A DNA stretch of 64,000 nucleotides from Hyphomicrobiales bacterium (lineage in GTDB: Bacteria; Pseudomonadota; Alphaproteobacteria; Rhizobiales; Rhizobiaceae). Below the pieces are notes generated by a model. The model had not been told where the DNA came from. It was given only the letters and a program-made list of their open reading frames with translations, and did not search any database. Shown piece after piece: positions 16,601-26,140 of this stretch. Within the stretch, counting starts at the first letter, position 1. Each line of letters starts with the position of its first letter. A program made the position numbers and the translations under genes. The stretch is taken from contig UBNV01000006.1 of NCBI GenBank assembly GCA_900466945.1, positions 372,001 to 436,000 of the forward strand, written 5' to 3'.

Positions 16601-17815
16601 CGGCTGCTTTTCGAGCGCTACGGAAATCAGGAAGATGATCAGGCCGAAGGCCGAGAGCACCGCGCCGACGTAACCGGTGGCGCCGTAGCCATAGCCGGCG
16701 GCGATCACCAGGCCACCAAGCCAGGCACCGAGCGCGTTCGCGATGTTGAAGGCGGAATGATTGGTGGCGGCTGCCAGCGTCTGGGCATCGGCCGCGACAT
16801 CCATAAGCCGAGTCTGCACGGCCGGGCAGGCGGCAAAGCCGCAGCCGGTGAGAAACACGCAGATGCAGAGCATGACCGGATTGTGGGCGGTCAGCGAGAA
16901 GACGGTCATCAGCACGATGTTGAAGGCGAGCATACCGCCGATCGTGCCCTTCAGCGAATAGTCCGCCATCCGGCTGCCGACGATGTTGCCGACATTCATG
17001 CCGATGCCGAAAAGAGCGAGAACCACGGCGACCATGCTGGCGGAGAGGCCGGCCGTATCGGTCACGGTCTTGGCGATATAGCTGAAGATCGCGAACATCC
17101 CGCCGAAGCCAACGGCTGCGACACCGAAGGACAGCCAGACCTGCAGGCGCCCGAAGGCCGAGAGCTCCCGGCGAATGCTGGCACCTTCGGCCACTTCGTC
17201 CTTCGGCAGGTAGAGCGCGATCAGCACCACGGTGATCGCCCCGATCGCCGCCACCAGGAAGAAGGCGGCGCGCCAGCTCATCATCTGGCCGAGGAAGGTG
17301 GCAATCGGCGTGCCGATCAGGGTGGCGATGGTGAGCCCCAGCATGACGCGGCCGACGGCACGCACCCGGCGATGCGGCGGCGCCATGGAGGCCGCAACCA
17401 GCGCCGCCACGCCGAAATAGGCGCCATGCGGAAGGCCGGTGACGAAGCGCAACAGGGTGAAGGTCGAGAATTCGGTTGCAAGTGCACTGGCGAAATTACC
17501 CACAGCGAAGAGCCCCATCAAAAGCAGGAGCAGCGTCTTGCGCGGGAGTTTTGCGGCCAGTGCCGCAATGATCGGCGCGCCGATGACGACGCCCAGCGCA
17601 TAGGCGCTGATCACATGTCCGGCTTGGGGGACCGTCACGCCGTAGGTCTGCGCGACCTCGGGCAGCAGGCCCATGATGACGAATTCGCCGGTCCCGATAC
17701 CGAAGCCACCGGCGGCGAGTGCAATTTCGATGAGGAGAATGGTGGTCGCCGTCAGCGTAAGCGTGTCGAGCCCACCCGTTTCGAGGGGCCGGTCCAAGGT
17801 CGAACAATCGGTCAT
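16589..17815 (-). CDS. MFS transporter, DHA1-type exporter
   Basis: Twelve-helix major facilitator of 408 residues, close in look to the AraJ / purine efflux / chloramphenicol-resistance branch: GIGTGEFVIMGLLPEVA near residue 40, RFVTGLPHGAYFGVAALVAA in helix 4 and RVMLGLTIATLIGTPIATFLG in helix 5 are typical. It probably exports small hydrophobic compounds. It converges on the HxlR gene with a 12-base overlap of coding ends. AGGTG precedes ATG 17815. Together with the quinone oxidoreductase it might serve detoxification; that link is inference. Confidence 0.9.
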   Translation of the reverse strand: MTDCSTLDRPLETGGLDTLTLTATTILLIEIALAAGGFGIGTGEFVIMGLLPEVAQTYGVTVPQAGHVISAYALGVVIGAPIIAALAAKLPRKTLLLLLMGLFAVGNFASALATEFSTFTLLRFVTGLPHGAYFGVAALVAASMAPPHRRVRAVGRVMLGLTIATLIGTPIATFLGQMMSWRAAFFLVAAIGAITVVLIALYLPKDEVAEGASIRRELSAFGRLQVWLSFGVAAVGFGGMFAIFSYIAKTVTDTAGLSASMVAVVLALFGIGMNVGNIVGSRMADYSLKGTIGGMLAFNIVLMTVFSLTAHNPVMLCICVFLTGCGFAACPAVQTRLMDVAADAQTLAAATNHSAFNIANALGAWLGGLVIAAGYGYGATGYVGAVLSAFGLIIFLISVALEKQPSRG

Positions 17816-18062
17816 GCAAACACCTGAGGCGCCGACGTGGGAGGGCGTGGCGCATATGCTTCGGGGGAAGCGGCGATGGAAGAAAGGCCATGTGGCCGGC
17901 TGAAAAGAGAATTGCTATTTATCATATCAGTGTGCACTGCGGCAAAGGCTTTTGCTCCCGGCCTTGAAAATTGCTCAAATGCTATCGATCTGTGCCTCAA
18001 GGAAACTTTTCACAGGCCGAGGCGTTTGCGCTTCGGCCCGCTTTGGGCCGCGAAAGGGCAAG

Positions 18063-18980
18063 ATGAAGATCAGGGCGGTACTCAATCGCGACGGCGGGAC
18101 CTTCAAGACCACCGATATGCAGGCCTATTGCGAAAGTGCCAACCGCGCCTTCGCAGCGAAAGGTCATGAGCTCGACTGCTCGGTCGTGGCCGGTGACGAG
18201 ATCGTCGCAGCGCTGGAAAAGGCAGCCGCGGAGCCCGGTGTCGAGGCGGTTCTGGCCGGGGGCGGAGACGGGACAATCTCGACGGCTGCCGCGATCGCCT
18301 GGAAAGCCAAGCTGCCGCTGGGCGTCATCCCGGCTGGTACGATGAACCTGTTTGCCCGCTCGCTGAAGCTGCCCCTCGACATCTGGAAGGTGCTCGATGT
18401 GCTGGCCGAAGCGACGGTCGCGGACGTCGATATCGCGACCGCCAATGGCCGCCCCTTCGTGCACCAGTTCTCCGCCGGTCTGCATGCCCGCATGGTTCGC
18501 ATGCGCAACCAGATGAATTTTGCTTCCCGTCTCGGCAAGATGCGGGCGAGCACCAGCGCTGCCTTCGGCGTCATGCTCGATCCGCCACGCTTCGAAGTCG
18601 TCTTCGACATCGACGGTGACGGCAGAAGCGACGAGCGACCGGTCTCGGCGATCTCGATTTCCAACAATCCGCTTGGCAACAATTCGCTGTTTTTTGCCGA
18701 CCGGGTGGATACGGGCAAGCTTGGCGTCTACCTCGCCGATCCGCTGGAGCCGACCGGCGTAGGCAAGCTGGCCTTCGACATCATCCGGGGCAAGTTCAAG
18801 GACAATGAGGCCGTGACGGCCTCCACCGCTGAAAAGGTGCGCTTGCACTTCCCAAAGCATCGCAAGGGTGCGGCCTGTGTGCTCGACGGCGAGTTGCTGC
18901 GCATGCCGGCCGATGTGGAGATCAAGATCCATCCCGGCGAACTGAAGGTGCTCGTGCCCCCTCCGCAGCCTGTAGCATAA
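18063..18980 (+). CDS. diacylglycerol-kinase-family lipid kinase
   Basis: Lipid kinase of the DAGK catalytic family (DgkB/YegS-like), 305 residues. The ATP-site signature GGGDGTIST lies near residue 78, followed by IPAGTMNLFARSL, which is diagnostic. The C-terminal half forms the beta-sandwich with DGELLR near 285. It phosphorylates a diacylglycerol or related lipid at the membrane face. Start ATG 18063 has AAGGG upstream; the frame is open back to 17952 but those residues do not fit the family. It is followed by a hairpin shared with the opposing ABC operon. Confidence 0.9.
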   Translation: MKIRAVLNRDGGTFKTTDMQAYCESANRAFAAKGHELDCSVVAGDEIVAALEKAAAEPGVEAVLAGGGDGTISTAAAIAWKAKLPLGVIPAGTMNLFARSLKLPLDIWKVLDVLAEATVADVDIATANGRPFVHQFSAGLHARMVRMRNQMNFASRLGKMRASTSAAFGVMLDPPRFEVVFDIDGDGRSDERPVSAISISNNPLGNNSLFFADRVDTGKLGVYLADPLEPTGVGKLAFDIIRGKFKDNEAVTASTAEKVRLHFPKHRKGAACVLDGELLRMPADVEIKIHPGELKVLVPPPQPVA

Positions 18981-18986
18981 GGAAAA

Positions 18987-19011
18987 AGACGCCCGGAATG
19001 GCCGGGCGTCT
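18987..19011 (-). terminator. intrinsic terminator of the oligopeptide ABC operon
   Basis: Stem AGACGCCCGG / CCGGGCGTCT with a five-base loop. On the minus strand TTTTTCC follows, so it ends the leftward ABC operon. It lies seven bases after the lipid-kinase stop, and may stop that transcript too, although the plus-strand T run is poor. Confidence 0.8.
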
Positions 19012-19018
19012 GCGTTCG

Positions 19019-20632
19019 TTAGTGGCTGAAGGCCGCCGCGATCAGGTCGCGGGTATAGTCTTGCCGCGGCCGCCCGAAGATCTCTTCGGTCGCGCCCTCT
19101 TCGACGATTTTCCCGTTTTTCATGACGATCACATGGTCAGACATGGCCTTGATGACCGATAGGTCGTGGCTGATGAAGACGTAGGACAGGCCGTGTTTGT
19201 CCTGCAGGTCGCGCAACAGTTCGATCACCTGCCGCTGCACCGACCGGTCGAGCGCTGACGTCGGCTCGTCGAGGATGACCACCTTCGGCTTCAGGATCAT
19301 CGAACGGGCAATGGCGATACGCTGACGCTGGCCGCCCGAGAATTCGTGCGGATAACGATTGCGCGCCGCGGGATCGAGGCCGACTTCCTTCAGGGCAGCG
19401 ATGGCGCGTGCGTCCCGCTCAGCGCGGCTGAGATGGGGCTCGTGCACGTAGAGACCCTCGGTGATGATCTCGCCGACCGTCTGGCGCGGCGAGAGGGATC
19501 CGTAAGGGTCCTGGAACACCAGCTGCAGCTGCTTCCGGAAGGGGCGCATGCCGGCGCGGTCGAGCTTCGTGATATCGGCCGTCTCGAAGCGGAAGGCGCC
19601 GTCGGCTGCGAGCAACTTTAGGAGAGCCCGTCCGAGCGTCGACTTGCCCGAGCCGGACTCACCGACGATGCCGATGGTCTGGCCCTGGCGGAGCCGGACG
19701 CTGACCTGATCGACCGCCCTGAAAGTGCGGTTCGGACGCAGGAAGCCGCCGCTGCCGATGTCGAAATCGACGATGACATTGCGGCCTTCGAGCACGACCG
19801 GCGCATCCTCTGCCGGAGCCGGCTTGGTGCCGGAGGGTTCGGCGGCCAGCAGCATCTTGGTATACTCGTGCTGGGCATTGCCGAAGATTGCATCGCGGCT
19901 GCCCGTCTCAACAATCTCGCCCTTGCGCATGACGGCAACGCGGTCGGCCACATGCTTGACCACGCCGAGATCGTGGGTGATCAGCACGATCGCCATGCCG
20001 AAGCGCTTCTGCAGGTCGGCGAGAAGGTCGAGGATTTGCGCCTGGATGGTGACGTCGAGCGCGGTCGTCGGTTCATCCGCAATCAGCACGTCCGGCTCGT
20101 TGGCCAAGGCCATCGCGATCATCACGCGCTGGCGCTGGCCGCCGGACATTTCGTGCGGATAGCTGTCGATGCGGCGCTCGGGGTCGGGAATGCCGACGAG
20201 CTTCAAGAGTTCCAGTACACGGGCGCGCGCTTCCGTCTTGCTCATGCCGCGATGATGGATCAGCGGTTCGGCAATCTGCTTGCCGATCCGGTAAAGCGGA
20301 TCGAGCGAGGTCATCGGCTCCTGGAAGATCATGGTGATCTTGGCGCCGCGCACCTTGTTCAGCTCGCCGACCGGAAGGCCGACGATGTTCCGGCCGCCAT
20401 AGACGGCCGTGCCGGTGACGTCGCCGTTCTTGGCGAGCAGGCCCATGATACCCATCATCGTCTGGCTCTTGCCCGAGCCGCTCTCGCCGACGATGGCGAG
20501 CGTTTCGCCCTTCTTCACCGAAAAGCTGATGCCCTTGACCGCCTCGACAGTGCCGTCCGGTGTCGCGAACGTCACCTTGAGGTCGGAAACGTCGAGCACG
20601 GTTTCGTTGTTTGTCTTGTCGTCCATGCTCAT
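19019..20632 (-). CDS. oligopeptide ABC transporter, fused double ATPase
   Basis: A single 537-residue chain with two ABC ATPase domains (DppD-DppF or YejF arrangement). Walker A is GESGSGKS at 49-56 and again at 324-331; each half has an SGGQRQR signature (163-169 in the first) and a DEPT Walker B. The pair powers uptake of peptides through the two membrane subunits encoded upstream. Its ATG overlaps the permease stop as ATGA (20629-20632), implying coupled translation. ATG 20626 is an alternative. A terminator follows. Confidence 0.95.
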   Translation of the reverse strand: MSMDDKTNNETVLDVSDLKVTFATPDGTVEAVKGISFSVKKGETLAIVGESGSGKSQTMMGIMGLLAKNGDVTGTAVYGGRNIVGLPVGELNKVRGAKITMIFQEPMTSLDPLYRIGKQIAEPLIHHRGMSKTEARARVLELLKLVGIPDPERRIDSYPHEMSGGQRQRVMIAMALANEPDVLIADEPTTALDVTIQAQILDLLADLQKRFGMAIVLITHDLGVVKHVADRVAVMRKGEIVETGSRDAIFGNAQHEYTKMLLAAEPSGTKPAPAEDAPVVLEGRNVIVDFDIGSGGFLRPNRTFRAVDQVSVRLRQGQTIGIVGESGSGKSTLGRALLKLLAADGAFRFETADITKLDRAGMRPFRKQLQLVFQDPYGSLSPRQTVGEIITEGLYVHEPHLSRAERDARAIAALKEVGLDPAARNRYPHEFSGGQRQRIAIARSMILKPKVVILDEPTSALDRSVQRQVIELLRDLQDKHGLSYVFISHDLSVIKAMSDHVIVMKNGKIVEEGATEEIFGRPRQDYTRDLIAAAFSH

Positions 20633-21753
20633 CGGTCCTTCGGATCCAGTGCATCCCGCAGGCCGTCGCCCACGAAATTCAGCGAAAACAGTGTCGTCAC
20701 GAAGAAGATCGCCGGGAAGATCAGGAGCCAGGGTGCGTTCTGCATGCTGGCGGCGCCTTCCGAGATCAGCGTGCCCCAGCTGGCGAGCGGCGCCTGAACA
20801 CCGAGGCCGAGGAAGGACAGGAAGCTCTCGAGCAGGATGACCTTCGGCACGATGACGGTGACGAAGACGATGACCGGGCCGATCGTGTTCGGGATGATGT
20901 GGCGCCGAATGATCTGCCAGTCGGTCAGGCCCAGCGCTTCGGCAGCCCCGACGAATTCGCGGCGTTTGAGCGACAGCGTCTGGCCGCGCACGATGCGGGC
21001 CATTTCAAGCCATTCCACCGCCCCGATCACCAGGAAGATCAGGATCACCGATCTCCCGAAGAAGACCACGAGCACGACGACGAGGAAGACGAAGGGCAGC
21101 GAATAGAGGATCTCGACGATACGCATCATCACATTGTCGACGCGGCCACCGAGATAGCCCGAAGTCGCGCCGTAGACGACACCGATGCCGAGCGAGACGA
21201 GGCTGGCTGCAAGGCCCACGGCAAGCGAGATCTGACCGCCGAGCATGACGCGGACCAGAAGGTCGCGGCCGTTCGAATCTGTGCCGAAGGGAAAGGTCAC
21301 CTGATCCACGGTTCCGGACACGGTAAGGCTCCGGCCGTCCGGCGCCTGTTCGACGACTTCCGAATTCTTGAATTCGTTGTTGCGGTCGAAATAGCGGATC
21401 GTGCGCGGATCGATTTCCTTTTCCGAGCTGATCACAGCGGTGAAGCGGCCATTCTCGACCGAGAAGCTGTCGAGGCTCACTCTCGCCCGCTGGGCGACAC
21501 TTTCGGCGACCTCCTGAAGGGTCTCAGGGTCGGGCCGCGGCGAGAGGCTTGGCGGCACGCTGACATAGGAGGAGAAGACCTGATCGTAGCTGTGGGCCAC
21601 GAAGAAGGGGCCGGCGAAGGAAAACAGCGTGATGAAGACCAGGAGCACGCAGCCGGTAATGGCAGCCTTGTTGCGGCGGAAGCGCATGAGGGCGAGCTGC
21701 GCCAGGCTGCGTCCGGCGATCTCGGCCTGGGGAGAAAGAGCGGTATCAGTCAT
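20629..21753 (-). CDS. oligopeptide ABC transporter permease (OppC/YejE type)
   Basis: Inner-membrane subunit of 374 residues with an N-terminal helix (~30-50), a ~130-residue periplasmic loop that is longer than in DppC, and the core permease domain with LGLTDWQIIRRHIIPN, the EAA loop that docks on the ATPase. ATG 21753 is preferred over 21780 by family alignment. Its 5' end overlaps the preceding permease gene by 8 bases, and its stop overlaps the ATPase start. The long loop is as in YejE-like members. Confidence 0.93.
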   Translation of the reverse strand: MTDTALSPQAEIAGRSLAQLALMRFRRNKAAITGCVLLVFITLFSFAGPFFVAHSYDQVFSSYVSVPPSLSPRPDPETLQEVAESVAQRARVSLDSFSVENGRFTAVISSEKEIDPRTIRYFDRNNEFKNSEVVEQAPDGRSLTVSGTVDQVTFPFGTDSNGRDLLVRVMLGGQISLAVGLAASLVSLGIGVVYGATSGYLGGRVDNVMMRIVEILYSLPFVFLVVVLVVFFGRSVILIFLVIGAVEWLEMARIVRGQTLSLKRREFVGAAEALGLTDWQIIRRHIIPNTIGPVIVFVTVIVPKVILLESFLSFLGLGVQAPLASWGTLISEGAASMQNAPWLLIFPAIFFVTTLFSLNFVGDGLRDALDPKDR

Positions 21754-22669
21754 TGCGAACCCTCGGATCGAGCAGGCCATAGGCGATGTCGACCAACAGG
21801 TTGAAGACGATCACGAACACGGCGACGAGGATGACGGTGCCCATGACGAGGGGATAGTCGCGGTTGAGCGCGCCGAGCACGAAGTAGCGGCCGACACCCG
21901 GAATGGTGAAGATCGTCTCGACAACGGCAGAGCCGGTGAGCAAGGCGGCAGCACAGGGCGCGAGGTAGGAGACGATCGGCAGCATTGCGCCGCGCATCGC
22001 ATGGGTGACGACGACGACCCGCGAGGGCAGGCCGTAAGCGCGTGCCGTGCGGATATGGTCGGTATGCAGGGCCTCGATCATCGCGCCGCGGGTGAGGCGC
22101 GCGAAGACGGCGAGCTGCGGCAGCGCAAGCGCCGTAACCGGCAAGATCAGGAAGCGCAGTGATCCGTCGCCCCAACTGCCAGCGGGCAGCCAGTTGAGGA
22201 TGACGGCGAAGAGCAGCGTCAACACCGGGCCGACGACGAAATTGGGGATGGTGACACCGATCGTCGCAAAGGACATGACAGCAAAATCGATCGTGCTGTT
22301 TTGCCGGAGCGCCGCGACCGTGCCGAGCAGGACGCCACCGATCAGCGCAACCAGGATTGCAATGCCGCCGAGCTGGATCGAATAGGGCAGGGCCTTACCC
22401 ATCAGTTCGGAGACGGTGTTGTCCTTGTAGATGAAGCTTGGGCCGAGATCGCCTGTGACGGCATTGCCAATATAGCTCAGATACTGGCTGATCAGCGGCT
22501 GGTCGAGCTTGTAGGTGGCCATGATGTTGGCCATCGTCTGGGGTGGCAGAGGCCGTTCGAGATTGAAGGGGCCGCCGGGCGCAAAGCGCATCAGGAAGAA
22601 TGAAATGGTGACGACGATAAAGATCGTCGGGACGGCGCTCATGAGCCGCCGGAGTACGAAGGATGTCAT
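21746..22669 (-). CDS. oligopeptide ABC transporter permease (OppB type)
   Basis: Inner-membrane subunit of 307 residues with six hydrophobic segments. The N-terminus (SFVLRRLMSAVPTIFIVVTISFF) and the signature FAPGGPF are typical of OppB and DppB, as is the EAA-type loop ARAYGLPSRVVVVTHAMRGA. ATG 22669 has a strong AGGAG. It is the first permease gene of the operon, 63 bases after the binding-protein gene; a 15-bp hairpin lies in that gap. Confidence 0.94.
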   Translation of the reverse strand: MTSFVLRRLMSAVPTIFIVVTISFFLMRFAPGGPFNLERPLPPQTMANIMATYKLDQPLISQYLSYIGNAVTGDLGPSFIYKDNTVSELMGKALPYSIQLGGIAILVALIGGVLLGTVAALRQNSTIDFAVMSFATIGVTIPNFVVGPVLTLLFAVILNWLPAGSWGDGSLRFLILPVTALALPQLAVFARLTRGAMIEALHTDHIRTARAYGLPSRVVVVTHAMRGAMLPIVSYLAPCAAALLTGSAVVETIFTIPGVGRYFVLGALNRDYPLVMGTVILVAVFVIVFNLLVDIAYGLLDPRVRND

Positions 22670-22684
22670 GTCCTGCTCCTGAAA

Positions 22685-22717
22685 GGACGACGCGCGACCA
22701 TGGGCCGTGCGTCGTCC
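22685..22717 (-). other. stable intergenic hairpin between binding protein and permease
   Basis: GGACGACGC (22685-22693) pairs with GCGTCGTCC (22709-22717); the stem extends inward to about 15 bp with a G-T pair and one mismatch, closing on a three-base loop. No U run follows. In many ABC operons such a structure protects the binding-protein message and cuts downstream expression, which would give excess binding protein. That role is inferred. Confidence 0.6.
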
Positions 22718-22732
22718 GGTCACGTGACGAGA

Positions 22733-24331
22733 TTATTCAGCGACGCGCAGGAAGCGGCTGAGATGCTCGTTGGCGGCATTGTCCTGCCAGCCGCTGACGC
22801 GGTCGGAGACCAGCCACAGATTGGCCGTGCTCATCAGCGGAGCGATCGGCTGGTCCCGCATCAGCAGGACTTCGGCGTCATGCAGGATCTTCTTGCGGGC
22901 TTCGGCATCAGCCTCGGTATAGGACTTCGCCATCAGCGCGTCGAACTCCGGGTTGTTGTACTTGCCGTAGTTGAACGTGACGTTGGACGAGACGTTGAGC
23001 GCGAGGAAGTTCTCGGCATCCGCGTAGTCGGCGACCCAGCCGGCGCGCGCGACGTTGAAGACGCCGCCTTCCTGCAGGTAAGCATAGTGCGATGCGACAT
23101 CGAGGTTCGTCATGGTAACGTTTGCGCCGAACGTGTTCTTCCACATGTCGGCAACGGCTGTCGCGACGCGCTCGTGGTTCGGGTTGGTGTTGTAGCGGAT
23201 CTCGATGCTGAGCGGCTTGCCGCCTTCACCGTAACCGGCTTCCTTCATCAGCTCGAGCGCCTTGTCTTCGCGGTCGAGCTGGGACATTTCGGCAAAGTCA
23301 GCCTTGGCTGCCTGGTATCCGCCCAGACCATCCGGGACGAGCGAGTAGGTCGGCAACTGTGCACCGGAATAGATTTCCTCCGCGAGGAAGTCGCGGTCGA
23401 CGGCCATGGACAGCGCCTGGCGGACGCGCACGTCGCTATAGGGCTCCTGACGGGTGTCGAAGACGTAGTAATAGGTCGAAGCGGAGGGCGAAACCCTGAC
23501 CTGCTCGCCATAGCTCTCCTTCAGGCGGTCGATCTGGTCGGCCGAGAAGTTGTAGACGAGGTCCATTTCCTTGGCTTCGAAACGACGCACCGACGCGGCC
23601 TGGTCATCGATCGGGTAGAAGACGACCTTGTCGATCTGGGTGTTGGCGGCATCCCAGTGGTTTTCGTTCTTCACCACCACGAGGTTATCGTTCGGCACAT
23701 GGCTTTCGAGCTTGTAGGCGCCGTTCGATACCATCACGCCCGGCTTGACGAAATCCTTGCCGTTCTTTTCGAGGCTTGCCTTGGAGACGGGAAGGGCTGT
23801 CTGGTGGGCAAGCAGTTCAAGGAAGAAGGGGGTCGCGCGCTCGAGCGTGACTTCCAACGTTTTCGCGTCGACGGCCTTTACGCCGATCTCTTCCAGCTTC
23901 GCTTCACCCTTGTTGGCCTTTTCGGCATTCTTGATCGGGTAAAGGATGTTGGCGTATTTGGCAGCGGTTTCCGGGTTCTGGACGCGCTGGATCGAGAAGA
24001 CGAAATCTTCGGCCGTGACCGGAGTGCCGTCCGACCAGTTGGCATTTTCGCGGATCTTGAAGGTATAGACCGTGCCGTCGTCGGAGACGGTCCAGCTTTC
24101 GGCAGCACCCGGAACGATCTCGCCCTTGGCGTCGTAGATGGTCAGGCCTTCATAGAGATCCTTCAGGATGAAGGCTTCGATGTCGATAGACGTATTGGCC
24201 TGGTCGAGCGTCTGCGGCTCGCCGGAATTGCCGCGATGAAGGACGACTTCGGCGAGCGCCTGGCTCGCGCCGAACATCAAGGAGGTGAGGAGGAGAGAGG
24301 TGCCGAGAAGCCGGCGTGTCTGCATGGACAT
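22733..24331 (-). CDS. oligopeptide ABC transporter substrate-binding protein (OppA type)
   Basis: Periplasmic SBP family 5 protein of 532 residues. The signal peptide ends with ASQALA-EVVL, so cleavage should fall after residue ~28. The mature protein begins VVLHRGNSGEPQTLDQANTS, has the family block VTAEDFVFSIQRV, and DVRVRQALSMAVDRD later, all typical of OppA. It binds peptides and delivers them to the permeases encoded next. It is the first gene of the operon. ATG 24325 is an alternative start. Confidence 0.94.
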   Translation of the reverse strand: MSMQTRRLLGTSLLLTSLMFGASQALAEVVLHRGNSGEPQTLDQANTSIDIEAFILKDLYEGLTIYDAKGEIVPGAAESWTVSDDGTVYTFKIRENANWSDGTPVTAEDFVFSIQRVQNPETAAKYANILYPIKNAEKANKGEAKLEEIGVKAVDAKTLEVTLERATPFFLELLAHQTALPVSKASLEKNGKDFVKPGVMVSNGAYKLESHVPNDNLVVVKNENHWDAANTQIDKVVFYPIDDQAASVRRFEAKEMDLVYNFSADQIDRLKESYGEQVRVSPSASTYYYVFDTRQEPYSDVRVRQALSMAVDRDFLAEEIYSGAQLPTYSLVPDGLGGYQAAKADFAEMSQLDREDKALELMKEAGYGEGGKPLSIEIRYNTNPNHERVATAVADMWKNTFGANVTMTNLDVASHYAYLQEGGVFNVARAGWVADYADAENFLALNVSSNVTFNYGKYNNPEFDALMAKSYTEADAEARKKILHDAEVLLMRDQPIAPLMSTANLWLVSDRVSGWQDNAANEHLSRFLRVAE

Positions 24332-24523
24332 TGTTTTTGAACTCCCAGTTCACGTTAACGGAAACGGACAGAAGAGTATTCAAACAGAGGTGACAACCCG
24401 CATTTTTTAAGGCTACCCCAATTTTAGGGAGGAAAAATGAGAGCGCGCCTGTGACTTGGACCGAAGATTTCGTGTGACCGTTTTATGGCGAAATAAAATT
24501 ATCGCGTCATTTACTGTGGAAAA

Positions 24524-24559
24524 TGCGACAGGGGCGGCTCGGGAGCCGCCCCTGTCGCA
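24524..24559 (-). terminator. strong terminator after the GS-like gene
   Basis: Perfect 16-bp stem TGCGACAGGGGCGGCT / AGCCGCCCCTGTCGCA with a four-base loop. On the minus strand TTTTCC follows, so it ends the leftward gene at 24590. It is the longest perfect hairpin in the window. Confidence 0.88.
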
Positions 24560-24589
24560 CGATAGGTAACCTTGGAAGCCGTTCGAGGG

Positions 24590-25948
24590 TTAGATCCGCG
24601 GCAGGTAGGTCTGATAGTCGAAGCTCGACACAGTGCGCAGATAGGCCATCGCCTCCTTGCGCTTGGTGTCGCCATAGATGCGCTGGTATTCGGCGCCGAA
24701 GATGTCCTTGATGAAGGCCGAGGCACGGAAGCGCTCGACGGCGGTCAGGAAATCATAGGTCAGCATGTCAGGGTTTTCGGGCGCACTGTCCGGCGTCGTG
24801 ACCTGACCAGGATCGAGATCCTCGTCTAGGCCGAGCAGGATGCCGCCTAGGATGGCAGCGAGCAGCAGATGCGGATTGGCATCGGCGCCAGCGACCCGGT
24901 GCTCGATGCGGGCGGCGGGGCCATCCTTGTCGGGAATGCGCACGGCTGTGCCACGATTGCCGAAACCCCAGTCGATCTTGTCGGGCGCAAAGGAGCCCGG
25001 CTGGAATCGGCGATAGGAATTGGCAAAGGGCGCGAAGATCAGCTGCGCATCCTGCATCGACTTCAGCATGCCTGCGGTGATCGACTTCAGCTTCACCGGA
25101 TCGCCGCCCTTGGCGTCGAGGATGTTCTTGCCGTCTTTGTCGATGATCGAGGCATGCACATGCAGGCCCGAGCCGGCGTGATCGCCATAGGGTTTGGCCA
25201 TGCAGGTGGCCTTGAAGCCGTGGCGGCGGGCGGCGAAATCGACGACGCGCTTGAGATAGATGCAGTCGTCGGCGGCAGCCATCGGGTTGGGCTTGTGCAA
25301 GAGGTTGACCTCGAACTGGCCCGGGCCGAATTCGGCCGTCGTCGCATCGGCCGGCAGGCCCATGTGGTCGCAATATTCGCGGACGGTCTCGAGGAAGTCT
25401 TCCATCGCAGCCGTCGCGCGCATGTCGTAGAGCTGGTAGCCCTCGACCTCGCCATTCATGACCAACGCCTTCGGTGGCATCGGCACGCCGGTTTCGCGGA
25501 AATCCGGCTCCATCACGTAGAATTCGAGTTCGGTGGCAACAACAGGCGTCAGGCCCTTGTCCTCGAAACGTTTCATCACATTGGCGAGGATGGCGCGTGG
25601 GCAGACGAAGTGTGGCTCGCCGGACAGCGTATGCATGGTGGCGAGCACCTGTTTCGAACCGGCAGGCCCCCAGGGAAGCGTCGTCAGCGAATTCTTGTCC
25701 GGCATGCAGATGCCGTCGGGATCGCCGAGCGTCAGCGAGATCTTGGTGATGTCGTCATTGTCGTCGCCCCAGATGTCGAGCGATTGGGTCGAGGCCGGCA
25801 GGCGCACCGTATTCTTCCAGACCTTGTCCTCCGCTTTTAGCGGGATCATCTTGCCGCGCAGGTCGCCGTTCATGCCAACGAGCAAGACTTCGATGCGCGC
25901 GGAAGGGTCGGCTGCGGTCTGATCGGCGACCTCGGTCGGTGCTGTCAT
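24590..25948 (-). CDS. glutamine-synthetase-family enzyme, gamma-glutamylputrescine synthetase type
   Basis: ATP-grasp-like GS fold, 452 residues. Motifs include ATELEFYV (metal Glu), GPGQFEVNL, GSGLHVHAS (catalytic His block), and the RIEHRVAGADANPHL arginine segment. The N-terminal insert and sequence fit gamma-glutamyl-amine ligases (PuuA and relatives) rather than GlnA. It joins glutamate to an amine such as putrescine. The divergent partner is a polyamine-type aminotransferase, so polyamine breakdown is likely. The open frame extends to 27244 through the aminotransferase gene, but ATG 25948 is the family start. Confidence 0.9.
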   Translation of the reverse strand: MTAPTEVADQTAADPSARIEVLLVGMNGDLRGKMIPLKAEDKVWKNTVRLPASTQSLDIWGDDNDDITKISLTLGDPDGICMPDKNSLTTLPWGPAGSKQVLATMHTLSGEPHFVCPRAILANVMKRFEDKGLTPVVATELEFYVMEPDFRETGVPMPPKALVMNGEVEGYQLYDMRATAAMEDFLETVREYCDHMGLPADATTAEFGPGQFEVNLLHKPNPMAAADDCIYLKRVVDFAARRHGFKATCMAKPYGDHAGSGLHVHASIIDKDGKNILDAKGGDPVKLKSITAGMLKSMQDAQLIFAPFANSYRRFQPGSFAPDKIDWGFGNRGTAVRIPDKDGPAARIEHRVAGADANPHLLLAAILGGILLGLDEDLDPGQVTTPDSAPENPDMLTYDFLTAVERFRASAFIKDIFGAEYQRIYGDTKRKEAMAYLRTVSSFDYQTYLPRI

Positions 25949-26140
25949 GGGAAAACTCTCGTTGGCTTTTGGGGCGGATTTGGCCGGAGGAACGCGGCAA
26001 TCGGTGCCTTGCCAAACGCGTTTTGGACGGTCATGTTCGTAGCCGATAATGTTCCGCCTTTCAATGCGGGGTAGGGTCGCCACACGGACCATGTTTGGCC
26101 GTGAAAGCAAGAGCTTCCGCCCCGATCGAGGATCCGACAC

